Part shown: in pieces, positions 22,363 through 34,102 of the stretch
How positions within the stretch are numbered: position 1 is the first letter of the stretch
Layout: each line of letters starts with the position of its first letter
DNA from: Heliopora coerulea
Lineage: Eukaryota > Cnidaria > Anthozoa > Scleralcyonacea > Helioporidae
NCBI GenBank assembly: GCA_030142905.1
Contig: JASJOG010000353.1
Coordinates: forward strand, 1-64,000
Direction of reading: 5' to 3'
DNA length: 64,000 bases
The notes under the pieces: generated by a model
Databases searched by the model: none
What the model was told of the DNA's origin: nothing
The model's input: the letters and a program-made list of their open reading frames with translations, nothing else
Program-made: the position numbers and the translations under genes

Positions 22363-23690
22363 ATAGTATAGTGGTGTTCTTGAGGTTATACACTATATAA
22401 AAGATAGAAAAAAAGCTTCTCAACGTTTCGAGTGAAGGCCTTTCGTCTGGAGATCAGTAGCATGGAATACAAAAACATGTGGGCTTTTATAGTAAAACTA
22501 AAAAAGTGTATCACGTGACAAAAATGAACCAATAGAATGAATGTGGTCAAAACAAACTATATGTGAAACTAGGCAGCAAAAGGGGCGAAAAATAGCACAT
22601 GGATAGAAAATAATAATGTGGGATAGCGAAGGAAGGTGAGATGATGAAATAAAGTATATCAAGAGCTAAATGTAAGAAAATTGCTTGTTGATACCATGGG
22701 GGTGGAGTATCCAAGTTTGGAAATGAGATGCATTTTGCAACTTTTGCAGCTATAATTGCTACCAGAAACGGGAACTAAAGCTCGAATTTGCATATCCAAA
22801 AGGCTGTGACTAGCACTGTTAAAGTGCTTGGCTACAGGCTGATTAGCATTGTTCTTGGTAACAGCACAACGATGCTCCCCAAACCTGTCTCAAAACTCTT
22901 CCAGTTTCTCCAATGTAGAGCATGCCACATTTACTGCATGGGAGGAGGTACAAGTGAAGTGGTGTTTGACAATGAACTTAGATTTTGGTGCTGAAATTGT
23001 AATGGAGGAATCTATGAAACTACAGGTTTTGCAATTCTTGATGCCACAGGGAAATGTGCCCTTGGGAGACGACGTATCCTGTGGTGGGGAACTATGAACT
23101 AGGGATTCAAGGATGTTTTTGCTGTGCTGAAAAGAGACTAGAGGGTTATCGGGGAAAATGGAAGATGTTTCAGGGTCATTCTTTAGGATATGGAAGTTCT
23201 TGCGGATGACATCCCTTACTTTGAAATTGAAGGGATGGTAAGTGAACACTAAGGGGATTTTTTTTGGAAACATTGACTACAGAGTCTGTGAGGGTATCCA
23301 AACATGGAATCTGGGCAGCCTTGGTTAAGGCAGTCTTGAGAAGGGAGGTCGGATAGCCTCGCTGGACAAAAAAGTTTCTCATTTCAAAACTTTTGGTCTG
23401 AAAATCTTCATCTTCACTGCAAAGGCGATGAAGACGAAGAAACTGGGAGAAAGGGGTCAACCTTTTGGTGTGGTTGGGGTGGGAAGAGGAATAAAGGAGA
23501 TAACTATGGGAGTCAGTGGTCTTGTAGAACACAGAGGTGGTGAGTTTATTGCCGTTGGTGAAAACAAGCATATCTAAGAACGATATACTGGCCTCACTGA
23601 TCTCCCATGTGAATTGGAGTGAGGAATGGAAACCATTCACAAAGTTAATTAATTGCTCCAAATTGACACAGGAACATGATGCTGTGCCAA
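22363..23690 (-). mobile_element. Penelope-like element, 5'-truncated, minus orientation
   Basis: The stretch is the reverse complement of the 3' part of the PLE copy to its right, about 1.33 kb. The minus-strand frame at 23176-23730 encodes the end of the reverse transcriptase, starting just after the palm motif (GTASCSCVNLEQLINFVNGF, FTWEISEASISFLDMLV). Then comes the linker (CKTCSFIDSSITISAPKSKF) to a degraded GIY-YIG region. The 3' end carries the conserved motif CTTTCGTCTGG. It ends abruptly at 23690, where the right copy starts in the opposite direction. Confidence 0.85.
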
Positions 23691-24660
23691 GAGAACTTCC
23701 TGATTCTGTAGGGAATCTCTTAGTTGACACACCTCACACACCTGTCATGTACTTTCTACTCAAAATTCACAAACCTAACAACCCAGGTAGGCCTGTTGTG
23801 TCTACCTGTGGTTGTCCAACTGAGCTCATCTCCAGCTATCTTGATCATGTTATGGCACCCCTGGTTAAGGAATTACCTTCCTACATCAGGGACACCAAAC
23901 ATGCCCTCCAAATCTTCATAAACATCACCTTCTCAGGCACCCATACATTCATTTTCACAATGGATGTCAAATACTCATACACTGTCATTCTGCATCATGA
24001 GGGTTTGAAGGTGATTCAATTTTTCTTGGATAAGCGCCCCACCCAGGAACCGTCAACAACCACATTGATTCGTATGGCAGAGTTAGTGCTCACCCTGAAC
24101 AATGTTACCTTTGATGGTGAGCATTACCAGCAGATAAGTGGTGTAGCTATGGGCACCAAAATGGGTCCTAATTATGCCAACTTGTTTGTTGGTTTTGTGG
24201 AAAAACAAATCTTTGAGCAGTACACTGGTTCTATGCCTGATTACTTTGGTAGGTACATTGACGACTGTCTTGGCACAGCATCATGTTCCCATATTGATTT
24301 GGAGCGGTTCATTAACTTTGTGAATGGTTTCCATTCCTCACTCCAATTCACATGGGAGATCAGTGAGACCGGTGTATCGTTCTTAGATATACTTGTTTCC
24401 ATCAATGGCAATAAACTCACCACCTCTGTTCTACAAGCCCACTTACTCCCATAGTTATCTCCTTTATTCCTCTTCCCACCCCAACCACATCAAAACGTCA
24501 ATCCCTTTCTCACAGTTTCTTCGTCTTTGTCGCCTTTGCAGTGAAGATGAAGAGTTTCAGACCAAAAGTTTGGAAACGAGAAACTTTTTTATCCAATGAG
24601 GCTATCCCACCCCCCTTCTCGAGACTGCCTTAACCAAGGCTGCCCAGATTCCCCGTTTGG
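23691..24660 (+). pseudogene. PLE reverse transcriptase
   Basis: The frame begins inside the fingers region (RELPDSVGNLLVDTPHTP). It runs through the conserved blocks to YIDDCLGTASCSHIDLERF and SFLDILVSINGNKLTT, then shifts frame near 24420 and ends at a stop near 24598. The first palm block has DVKYSYT where a SLYT-like stretch is usual, so it may be mutated. PLE reverse transcriptases are related to telomerase; elements of this type carry a C-terminal GIY-YIG nuclease. Confidence 0.87.
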
Positions 24661-24670
24661 ATACCCTCAC

Positions 24671-27394
24671 TAGGCTGTTGCGGTATATTGATATACCGAA
24701 AATTATCGTTTTTTTATAAATATCGATTTTTCGATATTGAAATTTTCGATATATCAAAATATCGATATTTTTCGGTATTATCGGTTTCACGTTTGTGTTT
24801 GTGTATTTAAATGTCACATCAAGCTTTTCCAAGCACACAATGAAAAATATCACACTTCAAAATCTTGAATGCGGCTAGTGTATGCAAATTTGCATTTTCA
24901 ATTCCCTAATCAGACATTTCACGCACTACTAAGCACCAGCCTCACAGCTTGTTAAAAATATCTCGCATCTGATGAGTCAGAAAGCTAAAATTAGAATAAC
25001 TAGACTATTATTGTGACAAACGCAGAATAAATCAGACACTGTTTCACTTGAAGACTAACATTCAGAGTATCAAGATGCCAAACCAAAGCACTGTTTGGAA
25101 ACATTTCAAGAAGGAAAAAGATGATTCCCAGTGTCAAATTTGTGGCAAAATCGTCAAGAACAAAGGGTGCAATACTTTGAACCTCATGTCTCATTTGAAA
25201 ACAAACCACTACATGGTATACAGCACATTGCAAAAGAATAAACAAGCTACGTCTTCCTCTCATCATGACTTATCATCTTCCACTACAAATACCCACGATA
25301 ATGAAGACAGCAAATGTCTGCCAAGAAAGTCAACCCAGCCAAGTTTTTTTGAAGCTATCAAAAAACAAAGCCCATTACCATCAAGTAATAAACGCACAAA
25401 GGAAATCACAGATGCCATTACGCATTTCTTGGCAAAAGACAGTGTTCCATTTAATGCCGTTGAATGCCCCGGCTTTAAGCATTTGCTTTATGTCTTAGAA
25501 CCTCGTTACGAAGTCCCAGCAAAGTTGACATTTTCAAGAGATCATGTGGTTAAACTTTACGATGCAACATGAAAACAGGTTTTGGATGAACTGAACGACA
25601 GCTTAGATTATTTCGCCACCACAACAGACATGTGGTCTTCACATGGAATGACGCCCTATGTCGGCTTTACCTTGCACTGGATTGATGACGAATGGAACTT
25701 AAAAACCCGGTGTTTGGGAACGAAATTTGTGCAGAGAATCACACCACAGAAGAGCTTGGTAGCTGTTCAGATGACATAATGACCTACTGGGAACTTGACG
25801 CAGCAAAGATGACTGTGTTAACAACCGACAAGAGGGCAAACATCGTCAAGGCATGCAAGGATAAGGGGTGGAAAAATATCACCTGCTTTGGTCACAACCT
25901 TCATCTTGCAATAACAAACACTGTTGCAAAATAACCAAATCTGATGCATGCAGTGGGCATTTGCAAAAAGACTGTTGCAGCCTTCAACATGAGCTGGAAA
26001 TGAAAAAAGGCTCTATCAGAAGCACAACTTCAAGAAGATCCAGCAATCCATCCTCTGAAACTAGCATTGGTATGTACTATTATTTTATTGTTTGTGCCTT
26101 CACAACTTATGACAGGATAGAGGATTTCTGTTTGGAGTTTGGACTGTATCATGAAACAATGTTTTCGGTGAAGAGCTTTTAACTTTTGTGTTTGTATTAT
26201 AGGAGTGTTTAACTCGTTGGGGATCCACCCACAAGATGATTACAAGAGTGCTGAAGAATAAGAGAGTCATTTGTTGTGTGCTTGGTGATGACAGGGAAAT
26301 GGCACACTTGGTCCCAAAGTGGCAAGACATCAAAGTTTTGGAGGCAGTTGACGCCGCTCTTGAACCTCTTGCTGATTTCACCGACATCATGAGTGGGAGC
26401 AAATATGTGACTATATCAGTGCTTAAACTGGTCCTTCGTTGACTCGAAGATCTAGAGGTCACTGCAAAAAACGGAGACCTGCCAATGACCATGTCCATTA
26501 AGGAGAAGATAATGAGCACCCTTATTGCCAAATATTCCGGTGAAGAAAGAAAACTTTTGATGGATATCACATGTTTTCTAGACTCAAGATTTAAGGTACA
26601 GTTTTATCTGTTTAATTAATAAAAAATTAAAAATTATAAAATTTACTTTCTATTAATGAAATTTACTTTTTATTTGCTAGACTGACTTTCTAACTGATGC
26701 AGAAGATGGTGACATTGATTCATTGGACAAGTCAAGCAAGCTTGGTGCTGTCAAAAATGCTCTTTTTGAAGAAACTGTGTTTGTGACAAGCAACGACGCG
26801 GAAGATGATAGACAAAGCCAACCACCGCCAAAGAAAGTTAAGAAGGTGCTTGGCTCTCTCACGAGCATGCAGAAGTCATGGCAAATGCCATCGCCAGTGC
26901 AATCGCCATGGGATCGATTGGAAAATGAAATAAAGATATACTTACAAAAAGGCACAATCGACAGAGATTATGATCCTTTGTTGTGGTGGAAATGCCATGG
27001 TAGAAATTCACCAATGCTCAGTCAGTTCCCAAGGAAATGTTTATCAATTCCTGCTACTAGTTCACCATCTGAGAGACTCTAGCAAAGCCGGTCAAATTAT
27101 CACTGCGCAAAGAGCTCAGTTAAAACCAGACCAAGCAAATGTGCTTGTGTTTCTAGCAGAAAATTTGTAAATAAATAGCATTCTTTCTTGAAGTTCTTTC
27201 AATAAATACGATTTATAAACTTTGTAAAACATCTCTCTTACCATATTGCGGCTGTTTAGTGTAATTTTTAAGCACAAATTTGGCTTAAAGTTATGCAATA
27301 CGCAATTGCAGAAAAATATCAATATATCAATATTATCAGTATTTTTTTTTTCCGGTATCGGTAATTGGTATTTTTTCAATACTGCAACAGCCTA
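24671..27394 (+). mobile_element. hAT DNA transposon (ZBED type, with introns)
   Basis: The ends TAGGCTGTTGCGGTAT...ATACTGCAACAGCCTA are inverted repeats with one mismatch. ACCCTCAC flanks both sides (24663-24670 and 27395-27402). The undisturbed site can be read in the reverse PLE copy near 23290, confirming the 8-bp duplication. CGATATT and TATCGATA motifs are dense near both ends. It holds one plus-strand transposase gene, 2.7 kb in all. Confidence 0.95.
25075..27170 (+). pseudogene. hAT transposase with two introns
   Basis: The start MPNQSTVWKHFKKE leads into a BED finger (CQICGKIVKNKG...HLKTNH). The core has TTDMWSSHGMTPYVGFTLHW, LTTDKRANIVKAC and CFGHNLHLAI. The C-terminus has PATSSPSERL. 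Two GT...AG introns fit the frame: 26070-26202 (133 bp, phase 0, between LAL and ECLTRW) and 26596-26680 (85 bp, between SRFK and TDFL). Breaks are an in-frame TGA at 25570-25572, a frameshift near 25735, a stop near 25932 and a stop near 26442. The copy is dead but fairly recent. Confidence 0.88.
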
Positions 27395-27570
27395 ACCCTC
27401 ACAGACTCTAGTCAATGTTTCCAAAAAAAAATCCCCTCAGTGCTCACTTACCATCCCTTTAATTTCAAAGTAAGGGATGTCATCCGCAAGAACTTCCATA
27501 TCCTAAAGAATGACCCTGAAACATCTTCCATTTTCCCCAATAACCCTCTAGTCTCTTTTCGGCACAGGAT

Positions 27571-27885
27571 ATGTCATCTCCCAAGGGCACATTTCCCTGT
27601 GGCATCAAGAATTGCAAAACCTGTAGTTTCATAGATTCCTCCATTACAATTTCGGCGCCAAAATCTAAGTTCACTGTCAAACACCACTTCACTTGTACCT
27701 CCTCCCATCTCATTTACTGCATCTCATGCAGTAAATGTGGCATGCTCTACATTGGAGAAACTGGAAGAGTTTTGAGAGACAGGTTTGGGGAGCATCATTG
27801 TGCTGTTACCAAGAACAATGCTAATCAGCCTGTAGCCAGGCACTTTAACAGTGCTAATCACAGCCTTTCGGATATGCAAATTTGA
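27571..27885 (+). pseudogene. PLE GIY-YIG endonuclease domain
   Basis: Continuing the right PLE copy beyond the hAT, the frame reads TCSFIDSSITISAPKSKF, HFTCTSSHLIYCISCSKCG and MLYIGETGRVLRDRFGEH. It then reads QPVARHFNSANHS and DMQI. This is the GIY-YIG nuclease of PLEs with its upstream cysteine pair. The catalytic Tyr/Ile-Gly, Arg and His positions are present. The frame stops at 27885 as in a normal C-terminus. Confidence 0.87.
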
Positions 27886-28337
27886 GCTTTAGTTCCCGTT
27901 TCTGGTAGCAATGATAGCTGCAAAAGTAGCAAAATGCATCTCATTTCCAAACTTGGAACACTCCACCCCCATGGTATCAACGAGCAATTTTCTTACATTT
28001 AGCTCTCGATATACTTTATTTCATCATCTCACCTTCCTTCGCTATCCCACATTATTATTTTCTATCCACGCACTATTTTTTGCCCTTTTTGCTTTCTAGT
28101 TTCACATATAATTTGTCATGTGGTTTACCTTTTCATTGTTTTGTGTTTGTTTTGACTACATTCATTCTATTGGTTCACTTTAGTCATGTGACACACTTTT
28201 TTAGTTTTACTATAAAAGCTCACATGTCTTTGTATTCCATGCTACTAATCTCCAGACAAAGGGTCTTCGCTCAAAACGTCGAGAAACTTTTTTTCTATAT
28301 TTTAGATGGTGTATAACCTCAAAAACGCCACTGTTTT

Positions 28338-29990
28338 ATCAAAGCTACCAACATAGCCCCAACACTTTGGAATTCCTCATATAAATTATAGTATGTGTAT
28401 GAAGAGGGGTAGGTATTAATGTGTATTTTTTTTAAATTAAAATTAATGTATTTTTTTATTTTTTTAGAAATGGCAGTTTAAGTATTGGATGTTGATTATT
28501 TGCTGAAATTTCATTTGATATTCCATGTTTTGGATATACAATTATGGTGGTTTTTTTGAACTGAAATTAGACAGTTTATGATTGAAGTGATTAGACCTAA
28601 TGAATTCAAGCAGAAAGAAAATTAGTTTTATTTATCTGTGATAGATTTGGTCAAAATAAAGAAGAAGATTTAATTACATACTGTTTTTTGAGAGAAAAGA
28701 TAGGAAGCATGTCATCATCAGAAGTGTTGACAGAAATGAGAAAACAAATTAGTAAAATGGAAAATAGTGAGGAATTTAAAATGTTATTGTTTAATTGGAA
28801 TTAGCAATCTGGTTTCGAATAAAAAATTGAGACATCTATGTGTTCGATTTGGAGCTTGTTTGAACAGCATGATTTAAGCATATGACACTTGTTTTTTATG
28901 GTAACAATTCATGTATATATTAAAAAAAAATGAAGTCTGTGTGTGTATAACTCCTGAAGTTAAGTTGTGTATTAGGCTTCATCATCAAGATAGAGAAATG
29001 GCACAGTTGGAACATTTGAAAATATGCGTGCATTAAAGCAAAGAAGATACCGGCAAGGTCGATATAAAAACAAAACAAAAAGGTGGTCTTTCTACTGGTG
29101 TAAAATTAGCTATGGGTTCTGCAGTACCAACAGCATTGAGTATCAGATTACCCATTGTGGTTTTCACAGAACCTTTGATATATAGGAGTATAAAAGACCA
29201 TGTTAAAGGAAAATTATCAAATATTCGAGGAAGTGTGCTCTCGAGTATTCATAAGTTCAAAAGATGAGTGTTTATTTTTTCATATGGAATTCAAATAATC
29301 TTTTTTCCTAAAAGTGTTCACTTGCTGTTTGTTGGGTTGCTGATATTGATTCACTTGAAGGTGTTTTCCCACATATAGTATGGAACACATAGTACAAAAT
29401 ATTTTGCAAAATTTTGGTTCTGTTAAATGGAATATCGATTATTATGGTGGCAATGAATTTTTTGAGATCGATGGGGGAAATTATGGGTGTATGTTGTTCC
29501 AACTGTTCAGATAAAAAAATTTTATCATTTGCATGTGTTGAAATGAGAGACTTTTTATTAACAAGTGAAGATATGAGCATTCCCATTTACAAAGATAATA
29601 TTGAAATGGAAGGTGCTGGTAAGCTGATTAATCATAAAAGTCTCAAGCGAACTGTTGTTCGGTTGAGTGAAGAATATAGGCATTTCCCGATTCTGTTCCC
29701 AAAATCATGAAAAGTTGCTGCCTTAAAACTCGGAGTTTCTACTACCTGTCATTGAAATTGTACAATATTTTCACACTGTACTTTATGAACGTGATGTTTT
29801 ACATTTCCTTTGTTGTCCTTAATAACTAGGGAAAACTAATTTTTCTTCTATAATTACTTGAAACAGGAACAAAAAGTTATTTATTTCAGTATAATTACAT
29901 TTGTTCACTTTATCTGAAATGTAACATATAACAATCATAACTTGAAGACTTTGTCTACACAAAGTCCAACAAACTTAATTTATAAAATCT
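28338..29990. other. AT-rich stretch with decayed, unidentified frames
   Basis: Short plus-strand frames occur. One near 29030-29265 is basic at first (LKQRRYRQGRY) and then hydrophobic (LAMGSAVPTALSIRLPIVVF). Another at 29414-29710 has no recognised motif. The character resembles the Polinton-like stretch further right, but no homology is shown. Confidence 0.35.
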
Positions 29991-30134
29991 CTTTGCACTT
30001 TTATGTTGAATCATGACAAAGCTTCAAGATAGTTTTTCAAGAGCACTTTCTGCAGATGCAGAACTTGGCTGAATTAACAAAAGTATTTTGACAAGAGAGG
30101 CCCGTTGCAGAAGGGTCTCCTTGTGAGAAGCCCA

Positions 30135-31750
30135 CTAGGTCAACTTATCATTTTCACATGTGACTGTGACCCCATCAGCTGCAGCATGATACAATGGAAG
30201 CTGTTGTGCTAGATCAACAATTATGTCGTCAGAGATAAAAGGGGAATTCCTTAACTCTTGCAGTGATGCTGCTGTCGGGTTCAAGCTTTGCACTTTAGTA
30301 GGGCAGGAAAGATGTGCAGCTTTGAATGCTTGCACAATTCCTTAAAACTGGAGACCTGGTTGTATCCAAGACTTTGACTGTGCAACTAACTGTGTGCACA
30401 GCACATCATCACCATCAGCAATTTGCTGAGCAACAGCCAGTGTGTTAGGATAACTGTCAACTGCTACAGCCCTGGAAACAGCAGAAAGCCTTTCGTAGCA
30501 GGCGAAAATCAGTGGCCCATCTCTTTCCAGGTAATATGTAGCATTTACAAAATGCAGCCAACTCCAAGTGTAAGGTTTGGCAGCTTTGGAAATCATTCAA
30601 TATCTCTAGCAGATGTTGGCGAGTAGAAGGACAAATTTCTTCATTCTCACAAAGAAATTGCTCAACAAAACCAAATTGATTCACCACTTGATTAAGCACT
30701 TCCCCTTTGCTCCACCAGTGTGACTCTTCGAGTGTACAAATAGATTGCTCTGTTTTCTCCTTCCAAACAAGTCATATGTTGTAGCTGTGAGAGAACATTC
30801 CTATCCAATAGTGAGCAAAATGATCAAGGATTTGAAATTGAAATTGGTTGCCAACATTGTCTGTTGTGTGTAAGAAGCACACAACATCCAAGAGCTTTGG
30901 AAAAAAGAACATTACCTGTCTCAAGGCAGCTCCATTTATGGATGCACCATCTCTCATTCCCCTAATCAACACATTAGGAACACGTTTATAGTCCACAACC
31001 AGGCAGAACATTAGTCTTTGAGCCAATCCCTCTAATTTCAGTGCCTTTGCAAGAAATTCCAGGCGTATTATATGTTGAGTTGGAGAAAAGTTATCCTGAA
31101 CATAGCAAATTATGATAACAGTAGCTTCACCCAACTAGCAGTACCGTGAAAGATTATGGATGCCTGTTTTACATCTTTAGTTCTTCCAGGAGTCTGTTTT
31201 TTTCTTTTTCTAGTGCTGCTGGTTCGCCTCTCTCCATGTTTTTCCAGTGGTATTCCAGCATCGAGAAAAGATTCAGCTACTTCAAAACGAAACAGTTGCA
31301 GTTCTGTGGGCAAACATGACCCAGCTGCATTTTCTGTCTTGTCTCTCCTCTGCAGACATTCCATTATTGGCTGGCTTTCTGATTTGCTCTTTGCAAAATC
31401 AGAAGGTCCTTTCTTGTGCTTCACTGATGCTACATGCCTAAAGATAGAACTTTTTTTTTAAAAAGATAAATTTGCTGCAAGCATTACAACATAATATTCT
31501 GTCCACTACAGCAAAATGATGGTTTGGCAAATCCTTCAATTGATCCCAAGCAGTTGTCTTTTCACTTACGGTGTTGACGGTAGTTTTACTTCCCCTTTGC
31601 TTATATTTTCATTTATGAGAAATAGCAGCTTTTGCAGGAGCTTTAAGACTTGCACCAGCATTTACCAGTGCTACTAGAATTGGATGATCTTCTCGGTTTA
31701 CTTTGTTTTCAGAGGATTCCTGTGATTGGTCTTGTTGTTCATCCATCCTT
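30135..31750 (-). pseudogene. hAT-C transposase, same family as hAT-A
   Basis: The minus strand opens at about 31748 (MDEQQDQSQESSENK). It continues through a finger-like CCNACSKFIF, SKSESQPIMECLQ, GMRDGASINGAALRQVMFF and KLLDVVCFLHTTDNVGNQF. Further on are ERDGPLIFACYERLS and LPLYHAAADGVTVT. Blocks and order match hAT-A. Stops and frameshifts break it into about five frames, and the C-terminal dimerisation segment is not clear. I could not find its terminal repeats. Confidence 0.7.
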
Positions 31751-31759
31751 AAGTCATAA

Positions 31760-34010
31760 TCAAATTTCTATTTATAGAAATCAACATTATGAGAGCACCA
31801 TTTTGGAATACTTTTGACAGAAGAACAGGTTACCCAAGCATGAGAGGTCCGAAATCCAACTTAATGACAAATTTGTCCATTTATGCATTTAACCTACATT
31901 TTGCCAAAAAAAGTTGCTGAGTGCAATCGGGAAATACCAGAAGAAGAATGTTTTCAAGAAAATGCCCCAAGGAGTTTCTACCAGTACTTATCTGAAACTT
32001 TGTGATTCTAGCAATAAAGTGAATTTATTGGATTTTTTTATTTGAGCAAGGATCAATCATACCTTATGATTAGTTACCTTATGTTAACTGGTTATTTAGA
32101 CATTGAATAGAATGTAGACATTTCAGATTGTAATTACAATACGATCTGTCAAATTTATGCTCATGAGTATCTTGAAGTTAAAATCAAGATTAAAAATCCA
32201 TTAACGATAGTTGATTTTTGGAACTTTTTGGAGGAACATTTCATGATTGTCTGGAATTATTTAAGACCAAAAAGTGTAGTCATGGATTTCTTTCCAGTTG
32301 CAAGAAATACAATACACATGTACAATTGTATGAGATGAAGTTTTGGGAAGATCGCTGTTATTACAGTAACGAATTTTAAAGTGAATTTTGATGTGTATTT
32401 TGTGATAATAGCCAACTGGATTTTAGAATAAGCAAAATATTTGTACATTGTAATCATCAGTGTTTCTTGTTATGTATGGATTGTTATTATTTATGTAACA
32501 ATGAATTTTGTGAAAAAATATATACATGCACCCGTTCTTTGGAAGATCTTTATTTTGATAAAAAAAAAAGCAGTGAAAAAAGCTTGTGTATAAGTGTTAG
32601 TGTACGGGGGTATGGATAAAGCAGCAAAAATTGATATGATGACGATTTACAAAAGTGTTGGAGATTTTCTGTATGTTGTTTATAAAATATAAATTTCATA
32701 TTAGTCATGGAATAGTTGTATTTAGTTGAACGTTCAGCCAAAAGAAAGCAAAGTTTGTAAAAGATACATCTGTTTATAGTGGATGCTGTTATGTACATGG
32801 TACTATACGTGTTGGCGATTTTGTTCAAATTTGTCCCAATTATAAAGTTCATGATCGTCAGTTAGGAGAAGAAGGGGATCAATGGAATGATCTTTTCAAT
32901 AAAATATACACAGTCACCAATGTGAATGGTGAGACGACTGTTTAGTTTAATGATATCTCTGTTAATTCTGAGATTTATAAAATGTTTATGGTATCAAACT
33001 AATATTTGTATATTAAAAAACATGGATGGAAATTAAGGAGTATCATATAACCATTTGTTATTGACATGAAAAGTACCAGTCTGTGTTAGAGTCAGATAAT
33101 TGGAAATATTTTAAAAGGCTGTTTTTTTTTTAAATTAAAATGGTAAAAAAAAAAAAAGTTTGACGTCAAAATGTTATAAAAGACGTAGATATCAACATGG
33201 TACTGGCTTGATGAGAAGACAACAAGGAGGGTTTCTTTTAAAATTGTTTAGTATGATGGTAAGAACGAGGAGGAGCTGTTGGATATGCATTATTGCTTGA
33301 TTGAAAATTGTTAAGTTTGTTTATCTGTAGAACGTGATGATCATATTGACTTCCTGAATGAGAAAGGTGTTTATCTGTTATAATTTTGCTTCTGTTTTGC
33401 TGGTTTTTTTTTTTTTTTATGATGAGGAGGAACTATTCTTTCACTATTGCAGTTGCAAATTTAAGATCAAACTTGATGAAATGGGTATACCATTTGCATC
33501 ACAATTGACTGGGTGGCAAGTTCAGAGGGATTCAATATGTCATCTGTTTTTATTTTGACAATGATGAAAGCAATAATTATATAGATGTGAGAATTCAGTG
33601 GATCGGGAACTTCAAGGAAACTGGTGAAGAGTATCAATATTGTTTATCCCAAGGGGTTAATTTGACAGAATTTACTATCAGATTTTATTTAGTTGGTAAA
33701 GAGAAGCTGATCACATCTCCTTTTGAATGTTGGTTCAATATCAATTATAAAAATTTAGTTTTTGAACAAAAATGAATGTGCTATTTGAAAATATAAACAG
33801 AGGAAGTGTTGAACTTCATGACTATTTTAGATTTACAATTCTGGAAGGAGAGGACTATTTTGAATTTTTGAAAACTCTTCATTCAAAATCCTGTTATCTA
33901 AAGGATGCACCATTGGACAAACTTGTTCTTGTGAAAGACCCATGCTCAAAGAAGATTTACAGAATATCAGTTGTTATGAAATGATAACTTCACAATTAAC
34001 CTACACTGCT
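31760..34010. other. AT-rich stretch with decayed, unidentified plus-strand frames
   Basis: Frames at 33358-33558, 33587-33775 and 33772-33984 are short, AT-rich and have no motif I can name. A frame near 32690-32995 includes GDFVQICPNYKVHDRQLGEE before breaking. They could be remains of a large AT-rich element. Confidence 0.3.
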
Positions 34011-34013
34011 GAA

Positions 34014-34102
34014 GTCAACTGAAAAATGTTGACTCGAGCAGGATTTGAACTCGCACCTTTGGAATACTGGTCCACCGCTCTACCTCTTGAGCTATCAAGT
34101 CC
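34014..34102 (-). repeat. tRNA-like SINE head, second type
   Basis: On the minus strand the stretch reads GGACTTGATAGCTCAAG...GTTCAAATCC. The acceptor-like arm GACTTGA pairs with TCGAGTC and the D-arm GCTC pairs with GAGC. The T-arm is imperfect. A hairpin GTCAAC-N8-GTTGAC (34014-34033) follows directly. The tRNA fold is not clean, so a SINE head is more likely than a gene. Confidence 0.55.

Larger units (their letters stand above)
23691..28337 (+). mobile_element. Penelope-like element, plus orientation, split by a hAT
   Basis: The PLE parts are 23691-24670 and 27395-28337; a hAT lies between, with one copy of the target duplication assigned to each side. The reverse transcriptase shows LLKIHKPNNPGRPVVSTCG, FTMDVKYSYT, GVAMGTKMGPNYANLFVG and the palm YIDDCLG. 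A frameshift near 24420 and a TGA near 24598 break it. The 5' end of the element is missing. The 3' end is matched by the reverse copy. Confidence 0.88.

Noticed and set aside
22400..22450. Hammerhead ribozyme in the PLE end, as reported for some PLEs
   Set aside because: The region has GAAAGG- and GAAAC-like pieces on the coding strand, but the required CUGANGA core is not there in the right arrangement.
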